Source of the DNA: Bathynomus jamesi
Lineage: Eukaryota > Arthropoda > Malacostraca > Isopoda > Cirolanidae
Assembly: GCA_023014485.1 (NCBI GenBank)
Contig: JAJOZX010002360.1
Span: forward strand, 176,001 to 240,000
Reading direction: 5' to 3'
DNA length: 64,000 nucleotides
In this document: positions 10,691 to 20,830 of the stretch, one piece after another
How the letters are laid out: the number at the start of each line of letters is the position of its first letter
How positions within the stretch are numbered: the stretch's first letter is position 1
The notes under the pieces: model-generated
Seen by the model: only the letters and a program-made list of their open reading frames with translations
The model's database searches: none
Told to the model about the DNA's origin: nothing
Position numbers and translations under genes: made by a program

Positions 10691-10691
10691 A

Positions 10692-12101
10692 GTTAAAACC
10701 CACAAACCTGGCAACCCTATGCGCCCTATTATTAGCTCGGTGGGCTCTATTACTTATAAACTCTCCAAATGGCTTGTCAAAGTCTTGTCCCCCATTCTTG
10801 GAACTATCTCTGATTCACATGTAAAAAATTCCATGGATCTTACTGAAAAATTGAATAATGCACGTATTGAAACTAACGATAGATTGATCAGTTTTGACGT
10901 TTGTTCATTGTTTACAAAAGTGCCGATTGACGATATGCTTGACTTTCTCTCCCAAGAATTATATAAGTATGACCTGCCACTACCTTCACACATTGTTTTG
11001 GAACTTATTAAGCTTTGCATCAAAGACTGTAAATTCACTTTCAATAACGAGTATTATCAACAAGTTTTTGGGATGGCCATGGGCAACCCCTTGTCGCCCC
11101 TCCTCTCCAATATTTATATGGAGTTTTTCGAAATTACTTACATTCCGAGAATCCTGGGGGTTGGCATCCCTTGGTTGCGGTACGTCGACGATATTTTGTG
11201 TATCTGGCCCATGAATCGTGACCTGGATAACTTCCTCCTTCAGTTAAATGATCAAGTCCCCTCTATTAAGTTTACTTTAGAAGTGGAACAAGACAATTCA
11301 ATCCCATTTTTGGATGTGCGTGTACATAGGGAAAGCCCAGGTTTTAAGTTTAGTATCTATCGGAAAAAACAAACAATTTGTCCTACGTACACTTTTACTC
11401 GGGACATGACACCCCCACTAAGAAGGCCATTTTTTCTTCAATGTTTCTCCGCGCCCTTAGGATCGCCAGTCCGGAATACATCGATGCCGAATTAGAAAAA
11501 ATCAACGGTATTGGAAGTGATCTGTGTTATCCATCTGCGTTTATGGAATCTTGTCTCAACAAGGCAAAACGAACTTTCTATCGCGTCAATAATAACACTC
11601 GTACTTTGTCAAAAAATATTTTAGTACTTCCATTTTTCCCGGGCTTTTTAGGCATTGCTAATGTATTTAAACTTTTGGATATTAATGTAGTATTTTCATA
11701 TAACAATATTGTGAAAAATATCATAGTAAAAAAGCCCTACCAATAATTCAGGCATTATCTATAAAATTGGTTGTAAACAATGTGATTCCTTTTACATAGG
11801 TCAGACGGGAAAGGATTTGCACACAAGTATAAAACAGCATCAATATTCCGTTAGAACAGGACAATTGTCCAGTGCCCTTTTTGTCCATTTGTCAGAGTTA
11901 TCCCACTGTATTGATTGGAATAATGCTTCAGTTTTATTCCACTCTAGCAACATTGTTAATAGAAATATTCTTGAGTCTGCCATTATCCAACTAACAAATA
12001 ACTTCAACATAAGCAAAGGACTTTTTCAACTCGATCCTGTTGTTTTGAATTCCTTCAGAACAGATTTAGATGAGAAAGGTAGAACGCTAAATCTTTGGTA
12101 A
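10692..12101 (+). pseudogene. PLE2 reverse transcriptase / GIY-YIG endonuclease, 5'-truncated and frameshifted
   Basis: The coding region enters inside the RT domain at VKTHKPGNPMRPI, with an in-frame stop just upstream, so the N-terminus is missing. RT blocks follow: SFDVCSLFTKVP, FGMAMGNPLSPLLSN, RYVDDILCIW (catalytic YVDD) and IPFLDVRVHRE. The frame changes near 11380-11490 into FLRALRIASPEYIDAELEKI, then returns at 11748 for SGIIYKIGCKQCDSFYIGQT, the GIY-YIG nuclease with its CxxC metal-binding pair. It ends at TLNLW. At least two frameshifts plus the missing start make it inactive as read. The family combines telomerase-like RT with a GIY-YIG nuclease for target cleavage. Confidence 0.88.
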
Positions 12102-12118
12102 AATTTGTATGCCACCCT

Positions 12119-12195
12119 AATAACTTATTTTTCAATTTTTATATACAAAAAATAGGGCAGAGTGCTAAAACCCGGGCAGATTTCCAGTATAAATT

Positions 12196-12243
<48 letters not shown>

Positions 12244-12519
12244 TTTATCTATAACATTGTTTGGAAACAAATCTTTTAATCTTGTGCTAAAAATCGATAA
12301 TTGTTCAATTTTTATATACAAAAAGAGCAGAGTGCTAAAACTTGGGCAGATTTCCAGTATAAATTTGTATATATATATATTTAATTTTTATTATTATTAT
12401 TTTTTTTTATCTATAACATTGTTTGGAAACAAATCTTAATCTTGTGCTAAAAATCGATAGTTTTTCCTTATAAATTTGTGTGCCCCCTTCCACAATCCTT
12501 TAATTTCGTTTCTCCGTTT

Positions 12520-12574
<55 letters not shown>

Positions 12575-12703
12575 CTCTTTCTGTAACCTATATATAGGCT
12601 GTAATTCTTTATGTACTTCAGTGTTCCTGAGGATGTCATTAGACGAAAGCGCTTGAGCACCATCTGTGTTTCCTTTCCTTCGTGGTTTTATTCATCATAA
12701 ATA
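12119..12703 (+). repeat. PLE2 right terminal repeat (pseudo-LTR)
   Basis: Inverted partner of 10171-10690. It contains TA tracts at 12197-12236 and 12523-12567 and ends just before the stretch with ttcacgtgttactttcgtgaa, itself a small hairpin. Confidence 0.88.
12621..12660 (+). ncRNA. Hammerhead ribozyme motif (PLE2 right repeat)
   Basis: Stem I GTGTTC (12621) pairs with GAGCAC (12655). The core CTGAGGA is at 12627, stem II is GTC/GAC, GAAA is at 12645 and GCGC forms stem III. Predicted cleavage falls after 12654. Confidence 0.85.
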
Positions 12704-12731
12704 TTTTTCACGTGTTACTTTCGTGAAATAT

Positions 12732-12736
<5 letters not shown>

Positions 12737-12785
<49 letters not shown>

Positions 12786-14033
12786 CCCGGGTTTAAATAA
12801 AATTTCGGTAATAAAAGATATATATAAAACTTTAGTTAAAAAAAATTGTGAAATGTTCAAATACACTTTGCACAACACAAAACTCAAATATCTTCAAAAT
12901 GTTTTTTAGAACACCACTCTCATTTAAAACAAATACATATTCAGATGCAAGCACCCTTTGGGCCGACGTTAAGGTATTTGGGATATGCCAAATACTAATA
13001 GATCTCTGCAGCTGTCTGGGTAAAAAAAAAAATCATAAAATTTATGAAATACTGTACCTCATTGTTCTCCAACATTCAATTGTAATTGAATAGGTTTTGT
13101 CATCCAATAAGTTTAATCCACTTTTACTTATGATTTCTATAAAATTTGGGATGTCGTATATATATATATATATATAAGCAATAAAATATATTGAATACAT
13201 GGCAAAGACAAAAGTGGATTTGTTCACTTGTTCCAAACGTGTTCTGAACGTCACAAGAACCGTGAAGCAAATATGTCTGCCACTTCCTTACTCGCCTCCC
13301 TTGGGAAATTATCAAGGGAATATTCCGAAGCTGCGAAAACTTGAGTACCAGAGCCTATAAGTAAAACGTGGGGGGATACCGATTTTAAATACGAGGGGGT
13401 GGCATGCTTTAAAATAGATGGGGACGAGGAAAGTGAGGTATCAATTGGAAATATGTCCCAAATATAAAGTGGTATTTCTCCCTTAAAAGCGAGTTATTTC
13501 CCCCCCTCAAACAAGGGGTGTTACCCTGTAGAAATGTAAAGTAAAGGTGTGTGTGTGTGTGTGTGTGTGTGTGTAAGGAAGAGGGATTATTATTCTTTCA
13601 GACGCACGAAGCATGTGTCAACAAAAAAAAAAAAATGACGGGGTGGGTGGGAAAAGCCCCCGGACATTGAAACCCAAATAATTCGATGCCTTAAACTCGG
13701 CTGTATTTTCGTTGCTCGTTCCTTATCGTTCGAACGAATCAATCGATAGACGATTCGAGGAAAGGAATTTGCTTGCACTCCAAATGAAATTGGTAATTTT
13801 TTAATTCAATTTAACAACCGGCCGGAGGTGAAGGGCTGTTTTATTGACCTCTGCCGAAGGCGGTATTGGCGTCTGCAGATAGTTTCAAAGTCTTCAACGG
13901 GGAAACAGTCTTTAAACACTTCTCATAAATTGCTTAAAACTTTTTTTAAAGGAGGAGTGGGGGGGGGGAGGTGTAGCTGGCAATGGAAACGTTCATGTGA
14001 TTTGAAGAGTAAATTCACTTTTAACATTTTATG

Positions 14034-14034
<1 letters not shown>
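12737..14034. other. (TA)n, (GT)n and unassigned sequence
   Basis: (TA)n at 12737-12783, a short TA run at 13157-13176 and (GT)n at about 13547-13574. No ORF or repeat family is recognised in the rest. Confidence 0.5.

Positions 14035-14078
<44 letters not shown>
14035..14078. repeat. (TC)n microsatellite
   Basis: About 22 uninterrupted TC units. Confidence 0.97.
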
Positions 14079-14082
<4 letters not shown>

Positions 14083-14172
14083 ATACCTACATGTATATGG
14101 TATGAATTTCACAATTCAATTAAATACGTGAAATGAATGAATGATGCAAACCCACAAGGAAAAAGAAAAATG

Positions 14173-14219
14173 ATTCCAAGGCCTTTCGTGTATTCAGAAG
14201 TACACCTCTTCAGGGAATT
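14173..14219 (-). ncRNA. Hammerhead ribozyme motif, left arm
   Basis: Minus strand: CTGAAGA core, stem II GTGTA/TACAC, GAAA, palindromic GGCC stem III, then TT and GGAA, which pairs with TTCC upstream. Confidence 0.8.
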
Positions 14220-14262
14220 CCCTGACGAGGTATACTTCTGAATACACGAAAGGTCTTGGAAT
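14216..14262 (+). ncRNA. Hammerhead ribozyme motif, right arm
   Basis: CTGACGA at 14222-14228, stem II around GTAT/ATAC, GAAA at 14248, then GGTCTT. Stem I is ATTCC with GGAAT. One stem III base differs from the left arm. Confidence 0.75.
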
Positions 14263-14275
14263 AATTTTTCTATTT

Positions 14276-14278
<3 letters not shown>

Positions 14279-14321
<43 letters not shown>

Positions 14322-15447
14322 TATTAATCCCCTTATTTCTGTCACTTTGACAGGATATCATTGATTAAATTATTATTCTACTGTGATAAAAACTTTCATA
14401 TCATCTATACAGAATACGTTTTATATTTCACCCTGATGGTGAATGCAGAATTCGATAGACAGCGTTCAGTCACGCATGATCGATTAATTTATTTGACTCA
14501 AAGATGACTGAAAAAGTTCGACCACTTTCCTAGAATTTATGCTATCTTGAGAGAATACTTGATACAAATTTCGATCTCATTAATCGGTCTGAACCCATGA
14601 ACGGGTAAAAATAGTTTCAATCTTCATAACCGCCCGCAAAAAATTTTCTTGTACCCGCAGTCGAAATAGATTTACCCTTAAACGTCTATTAAACTCCACT
14701 TCCTACCCCCGCTCCAAATCAAATATCTTACGCGTATACCCGACTGGATCAAAAGTGGTTTTGAGCGGGTATATACGATTAATGTGCGGTTCTGTAGGTT
14801 TTTATAAAACGTCTAGATTTTAGTGGTTGATCCTAATTTATAAATAAATCACTCGTAGTTTAAAGTATATCAAATAACTAAGTTCATTTCGATTCGTGTA
14901 ACGTTGTTCTTACTGAATTTTGATACCTCTCAGACACAGAATTTACTTATAATAAAATTATAATAATTCACTCTAAGGTTTAAACAAGTCACGTTTATCG
15001 TTATAATTCCACGTCCCATTTTAGTAACACTTTCCTCGTGTATTAAATTCAATGAAAATTTATGATGAATTTTGTTTTACGTTTCGGGTGAAACGTATAA
15101 TTCGCTCATTTTCATCAGTAGTATGGTTGCACTTTCTGAAAAGTTTGCTTAGAAACTTAAAGTTTCTGAAATGTATAAAAATTCCTAATCGATATTTTTT
15201 TCTTTTAATATTTTATCCTTTTTATGGCGACAGCAACAAGAATTTCAAGAGCAAAATACCAATCATTCCCAATTAGAAATTGTTTATGCTTTCTAGAAAT
15301 CTTTTGTTTCTAGCCGGACTTTTTTCCGAAAGTGTATATTTCATCCGAAACTTAAAACCAAATTTATAATGAATGTGTATTAAGTTATACATTTGAAATG
15401 CGACTAAAATGGGGACGCAAAAATGTTTAATCGAACGTCTTAATACG
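14279..15447. other. (TA)n and unassigned AT-rich sequence
   Basis: A TA tract at 14279-14316 is followed by about 1.1 kb of AT-rich DNA in which I recognise no gene or repeat. Confidence 0.5.
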
Positions 15448-15455
15448 GTTTAAAG

Positions 15456-15666
15456 CGGTGATTCTTAACCCCTGGGTCGCGACAGAAAATTGGGTCGCCA
15501 AGCCATTTTGATTGCGTCATTATATCGTCATTTATCATTTGTTACGTTATCCCTAATCATTTTACCAATATTTATTTTATTATCTATTACGAGTGAACTG
15601 TTTGAAGACACGAGTCGCCGAACTAGCCCCACGACCAGAATTTGGGTCGTATATTAAGAACCACTG
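15456..15666. mobile_element. hAT MITE, short (211 bp)
   Basis: Ends CGGTGATTCTTAACCCC and TTAAGAACCACTG are inverted. The flanks gtttaaag/gtttaggg look like a decayed 8-bp target duplication. The same family is at 39111-39307. Confidence 0.82.
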
Positions 15667-15903
15667 GTTTAGGGCGTACGATGCTCTATGTAAGTGAAGG
15701 ATTACATAAATATTACATATACAGTAAATAACATTATTTCATCGCTCATTTTTGAAGTGTTATTATTTATATTTTGTAAATATTTATTTCTTCCAATATT
15801 ATTTTATAAATAGGATATTTTTTTATCCATTCTTCAAATTTACAGTAGATACTTATATTTCGTTCGCTGCAATGACGTCCTTTGTAATAAATTCTATTTA
15901 TAT

Positions 15904-15965
<62 letters not shown>

Positions 15966-16430
15966 ATGCCACATAAAAAATATAATTCGAACCAGTGTAT
16001 TGAGGTACTTTTTAAAAATAAATTTCACCTTTTTTTTTTCTCAGTTTTTATTCTTTCCTTCCCAAAATGGTTTCTCCTCTTTATACATTCCCCTTCTCCC
16101 CTGTCTTTATACCTCCTCCCCTTTGCGGCCCTTCTCATCCCCTCTTTCCCTCTGGCCTTCCTTTTTCAGTGCCTCCAATCTCCGTTCCGCTAAAAGAGTG
16201 ATCCGATAAAATAAAGCATTAGCAGTCCTTCGTCTCATGAATAATCGAGAAAGGCAAATGGCGCTGCGCCGAGTGTTTTTCTTGTAGCTGCTTATTTCGT
16301 TCTAGATAACTTATTCATTCGGACTATTCCACGTCAGATAACGGCCTCTTCCTCTTCCTCCTCTTCCTACCTCCGCCTCATACGCTACTCTCCGCCGTAT
16401 TCGAGAAAAAATTTATACGAAAGTATCCGC
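15667..16430. other. (GA)n microsatellite and unassigned sequence
   Basis: Pure (GA)n at about 15907-15961. The remainder is pyrimidine-rich or unremarkable and carries no supported gene. Confidence 0.5.
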
Positions 16431-16434
16431 GTGT

Positions 16435-16640
16435 AGCGGCACCGCTTTCACTAGATCAGCGAAGTTAAGCGACGTTAAGTGTAGGTAATAGTTGGATGGG
16501 TGCCCATCCTCCGCGACTCTTAGATGGTTCGGATTCCACGTTAAGCCGTACGGAGGTTTTCTCCGTCGCGTGACTTTCACACCGTTATGGAGGAGGTTAA
16601 AAACTTCGAAAACATCATCTCTCTATCTATCCACGTACGT
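16435..16640 (+). repeat. 5S rRNA-derived SINE
   Basis: The 5S-like block reads GAAGTTAAGCGACGTTAAG, then GTTGGATGGGTG, matching the internal promoter region of 5S rRNA. The shared tail GGTTCGGATTCCACGTTAAG follows. Confidence 0.85.
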
Positions 16641-16836
16641 ATCGAGTCTCTCTTTACATTTTGTAACTATGAACGATAGACGCCAATAGCCACCATGGAG
16701 TCGATTCTGTATTTACGAGGAACTAACTCGGATGTAATAATAATAATGACAATAAATAGTCAAGAGTGCCAGAAACTGGCATAGCGCTCAGGCCAGACGA
16801 AAGTGTCCTATTGCTTTAACTCCCGGACTATATGTA

Positions 16837-18057
16837 CAGGGTGTACATAAAGTCAGGATCTATTTTTATGAAGCACTTGGAAATTATATGGAGTTCAATC
16901 ATAAAATGATAAAGTGGTAACATTTATTAAATAATTAAGAGTAGGATTCGACGTGACGCCCATCAATATCCCTGCACAGCTCAAATCGTTCCGCAGCATT
17001 TCTAAACACATTCTGGAGCATTTGCGGGGTTATGTTATCTGCAGCAGTTCGTATACGTGTACGTAAGTTTTCAAGACTCGTAATCTTCGTCTGATAGACG
17101 TTGCGATTTGATAAAGCCCCATGCAAAGAAATCTAAAGGGGTTAAATCTGGTGATCTCGCTGGCCAAGGTCTTTTGTTGCTTCCGCGTCCGATCCAGCGA
17201 TTTGGAAAACGTCCATTTAGATAATCCTGAACAATTTTGGCATAGTGACAAGGAGCACCATCATGTTGATAGACGACGGTACTAACAATCCTATCCCCAA
17301 TCAGCTGAGGTTCAAGGGATTGCTGCAACATGTCCAGATAAATAAGCCCCGTAACTGTAGCTTCAGCAAAGAAAAAAGGACCATAAACCTTAGATTTTGT
17401 TAAATCCATCCAGACATTAACGTTAGGTGAGTCTCTTTCCCAATTTTGGACGAAATCATTCGGTCTTTCATCTACCCAAATTCGACAGTTATGGCGATTT
17501 ACTTTTCCACACGTATGGAAAGTGGCTTCATCACTAAAGAGAATGTTGTCCATTAAATTATCACTCCAGATTTGTTCTACGAGATCAGCACACACAGCAC
17601 TTCGTCGAGGGAAATCTTCCTCATGTAAATCATGTAAAACCTGCAAATGATAGCTTTTCTTCTGCAAATTAACTTTCAGAATTTTGTGCACAGATGACGT
17701 CGGGAGGCCGAGTCTGTGTGATGCAGCACGAACGGACGTACGTGGCTCCTCAGTGATAATTCCGCGTACTGCATTCACGGTAAGATCTGACATACACGGT
17801 CGTCCTGATCTTGCTTCATCATTTACAGATCCCGTTCGTTTAAATTTGTTCACCAATTTTCGTATTGTCTTGTCTATTGGCCCCGGCTTATGAAATCTCC
17901 TTCTAAACTTCTCTCTGATGTCATTGTATTTCTTTCCTCAATTCGCCAAATTATTATTGCCACACGCTCTTCTGTATTCATTCTAAGGGCTTCTGAAAAG
18001 AAAAATAGAAAAAATAATTATTTCACAAAAATAGATCCTGACTTTATGTACACCCTG
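16837..18057 (-). mobile_element. Tc1/mariner-superfamily transposon (1.22 kb)
   Basis: The ends CAGGGTGTACATAAAGTCAG are inverted and both are flanked by TA. The coding region lies on the minus strand. Confidence 0.93.
16935..17981 (-). pseudogene. Tc1/mariner-superfamily transposase (DD37D spacing), two frameshifts
   Basis: Cut-and-paste transposase. It probably starts at the ATG at 17981 (MNTEERVAIII). A frameshift near 17920-17935 leads into KFRRRFHKPGPIDKTIRKL and the 261-residue main frame (17071-17856). That frame holds the helix-turn-helix region (GRPCMSDLTV, SSVHKILK) and the catalytic motifs ILFSDEATF, YQHDGAPCHYA and PARSPDLTPLDFF. I count 37 residues between the second and third Asp. 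A second frameshift near 17100 leads into YQTKITSLENLRTRIR and a stop at 16935. It is nearly complete apart from these two breaks. Confidence 0.9.
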
Positions 18058-18159
18058 TATATTATTAACCAGCATGCACCATCGTGAATCGAACGCACGG
18101 CCTTAGTGTCTTTACTTCGCCTATAGGGAAACGGTGTTATCTACTGACCTAACTTAGAT

Positions 18160-18717
18160 GTAACTTTGTAATGTTAAAGTGTAGAGAAGAACTCGTTACT
18201 GCGAACAATTCTGGGCTTTACAGGTAAATTAATTAATTATTTTTAAAGCTAGTCATATTTAATTTTTAGTTTTCCTCTCCTTCAAGAATCTAGAGGAACT
18301 GATTAAACCATAATTATATACATTTTTCGACTAAAAAACCCGATTCTGTGAGGTTAGTATATTAAAGCTTATATATATACACACACACATATATATTATT
18401 GCGTACAAAGGAGAGTAAATGCGGTCATTATTACGAGCTTCTTACCATATGCAACAAATAAAGCAAGTTTTACACCGGTGTAAAAATTATAATTTAAATA
18501 AAAGCAAAAGCATTGGCGAGTGTGAATTTTATAGTAAAATCGAAGAAAATCCTCTTATATACAAAAGATAATTATATGTAAACATTTTTATATTAGAAAT
18601 GCGCGCAAATATTTGCGCAAGTTCTCTTCAGAATGGTAAGCCAGTTATAACACTCTCTCTCGTTGAAAATTCATTCACAATTCATGTTTGATCATGAATT
18701 AAATATTAAATCGTTGC

Positions 18718-18720
<3 letters not shown>
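18160..18720. other. Unassigned AT-rich sequence
   Basis: No gene or repeat recognised. It contains a short TA/CA run near 18370-18400. Confidence 0.5.

Positions 18721-18721
<1 letters not shown>

Positions 18722-18773
<52 letters not shown>
18722..18773. repeat. (TA)n microsatellite at left end of PLE1 array
   Basis: It runs straight into the truncated PLE1 copy. A second (TA)n closes the array at 23771-23822. Confidence 0.95.
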
Positions 18774-18777
<4 letters not shown>

Positions 18778-18779
18778 GA

Positions 18780-20476
18780 AAAAGGATAACTCTGTCATCA
18801 TTACAAAACGGATAAGGGTAAAGGAGTAGTGCTGATTGATTCAACAGTTTACATAAATAGAATGGAGACAATTTTGTCGGATACGTCTAAATTTAAAAGG
18901 GTAAAAGAGAATGTTCTGTCTAAATTACTAAAACTCGAAGATAAACTTAATAGGTGTTTGCGTAAATTAAAAATAGTAATATTATTGCTGACAATACATA
19001 CAATTTTTTATTTGCTTCTGGTTCTAATCCAGGAATTCTATATGGTTTACCTAAAGTCCACAAGCCAAATTTCCCTAAGACCTATTCTTTCGGCATGTGG
19101 TACATTCAATTATAACTTAGCCAAATTCTTCGTTCCCTTGCTTTCAAAACTCACCTTTAATGATTATTCTATTAACAACTCGTTTGATTTTGCTAAAGAG
19201 ATAAAAGAGATCAATCATGCCGATTCTCTTACTATGGCCAGTTTTTGATGTCTCATCATTGTTTACTAATGTCCCGTTAAAAGAAACATTAAATATCATA
19301 CTAAATAAGTTATTCACTACTGATAATACTCTTATTAATGGCCTCACTCAGACTCAATTTAAAAACCTTCTCGAAATAGTGTGTTTTGATAATCTTTTCT
19401 TATTTAATAGCAACCTTTACAGCCAAATTGATGGGGTAGCTATGGGTCCCCGTTAAGCCCAACACTAGCAAATGCATTTCTTTGCCATTACGAAGAAATT
19501 TGGTTGAAAAATTGTCCTAGTAGTTTTAAACCCATATATTACAGAAGATACGTGGATGACACTTTCTTAATATTTAACCATCCTTCACACGTAAAACTTT
19601 TTCTTGATTATCTTAATAAACAACATAGTAATATTAAGTACACGTGTGAAAACGAAACAATAATAGTTTACCTTTCCTGGATGTTTTAGTTAAACGGGCC
19701 CATAATAAGTTCCATACTTCACTATTTCGGAAACAAACTTTTACTGGCTTGGAACCAATTATTTAAGTTGTATGTTTTATAAATATAAGATTAGTGCTAT
19801 AGTAACATTATTAACAAGAAGTTACCGTATTTGTTCGGATTACTTTTCGTTAAACGAAGAATTTAAATTTTTAAAACAGTACTTTATTAACAATTACTAC
19901 CCTTCTCATCTATTCGATAACCAATTAAAGAAATTTTTAAATAACACTTTTGATACTAAACTCCCGTAACTACAGTACAAAAGAAACCAGATATATTAAA
20001 TTACCTTTTTATGGTTATTTATCATTGCGTTTCGAGGTGAATTGTCCAAACTACTCAAGTCTAGTTATCCCCAAATAAATTTTAGATTCGCCTTCGTCAA
20101 CCCACTTAAATTATCAAATTTTTTAAAGTTCAAAGATGAATTCCCCAAAACTGTATGCCCCAATGTTGTTTACAAATACACGTGCGACAGCTGTAAGGCT
20201 GCGTATATTGGCAGCACTCAACTCCAACTGGAGGTGCGCCTTTCTCAACATTTGGGCTTGTCAGTCCGTACCAACCGTCCCCTCAGTAGCCCTCCACAAT
20301 CCGCAATTAGAAACCACAGTAATGAAAACGACCATCCCCTTCACAAAACTCAGTTTGAAATTTTAACTAGATCCAATAACCTTACAGAACTCCGAATTTT
20401 AGAATCTTTGTACATCTATAGAAACAAACCCTCCCTTAATAATAATAGCTCATCCTACAAATTACGACTCTTTTGA
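18780..20476 (+). pseudogene. PLE1 upstream copy: RT/GIY-YIG ORF, truncated, with indels
   Basis: The same protein as the 836-residue ORF downstream, starting at about residue 269 of it. It is broken into frame pieces 18829-19248, 19217-19456, 19504-19689, 19772-19969 and 20042-20476. I compared the copies by eye across their length and found only about eleven differences, all 1-2 base insertions or deletions and no substitutions. The catalytic RYVDDTFLIF and the nuclease block CDSCKAAYIGST are both present. The breaks may be sequencing errors rather than decay. Confidence 0.9.
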
Positions 20477-20830
20477 CAACCAACCGTGTTTCACAGATAT
20501 ACCCTTTCTAATCCTCTGACCACCTAGTGTTCTCTTAGACTTTGCCAAGTATGGAGGTGGATGTAAACATTGTGTATTTACCTATTGAGGTAATTTAATT
20601 TTAGTTTTTATAGTGATGAAATTTAATTTAATTTTAGTTTTTATAGTGATGAAATTTAAATGTTTTTAATTTTGTATTGATGCAATTTTCATTTTGCTTT
20701 AAGGTTTTAATTTTAATGGTCTTAATATTGTATTGATGTAACTTTCACTTTTCAATTTTGTTTTAAGGTTTTAAGACTTAACTCACTGATGATGACAAAA
20801 GATTTGTCGAAACGTCTGATGTACAAATAA
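20477..20830 (+). repeat. PLE1 3' region / pseudo-LTR
   Basis: An AT-rich trailer contains a tandem duplication of a 34-base block (atttaattttagtttttata) near 20585-20655. It ends in the hammerhead motif just before the next ORF. The copy at 23342-23700 is the same except for a 2-base indel near 20531. Confidence 0.9.
20781..20822 (+). ncRNA. Hammerhead ribozyme motif between the PLE1 copies
   Basis: Core CTGATGA at 20786, stem II GACAAA/TTTGTC, GAAA, minimal stem III ACGT. Predicted cleavage after C20816. Stem I is short (TCA/TGA). The PLE1 start codon lies 15 bases downstream of the cleavage site. Confidence 0.78.

Larger units (their letters stand above)
10171..12703 (+). mobile_element. 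PLE2: Penelope-like element with inverted terminal repeats
   Basis: A short RT plus GIY-YIG coding region (10692-12101) is flanked by about 520-585 bp repeats in inverted orientation (10171-10690 and 12119-12703). Both repeats carry a hammerhead motif and an internal tandem duplication of about 160 bp. (TA)n tracts bound the whole unit. Inverted pseudo-LTRs and AT-rich targets are known for Penelope-like elements. Confidence 0.88.
14157..14277. repeat. Palindromic hammerhead pair (about 60-bp arms)
   Basis: Left arm and right arm are inverted copies with about five differences, meeting at the perfect palindrome CAGGGAATTCCCTG (14211-14224). Each arm is one hammerhead motif. (TA)n follows at 14279-14316. 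No coding sequence is associated. Confidence 0.85.
16752..18150 (-). repeat. tRNA-related SINE split by a mariner
   Basis: The left piece (16752-16836, GTGCCAGAAACTGGCA) and right piece (18058-18150, GAATCGAACGCACGGCC) correspond to one continuous copy at 58.1-58.24 kb. Box B is on the minus strand. The mariner sits in a TA inside it. Confidence 0.75.

Noticed and set aside
14035..14078. CRISPR-like or regularly spaced array among the repeats
   Set aside because: The repeats are microsatellites, minisatellites or transposon arms. No repeat-spacer pattern was found and the DNA is eukaryotic.
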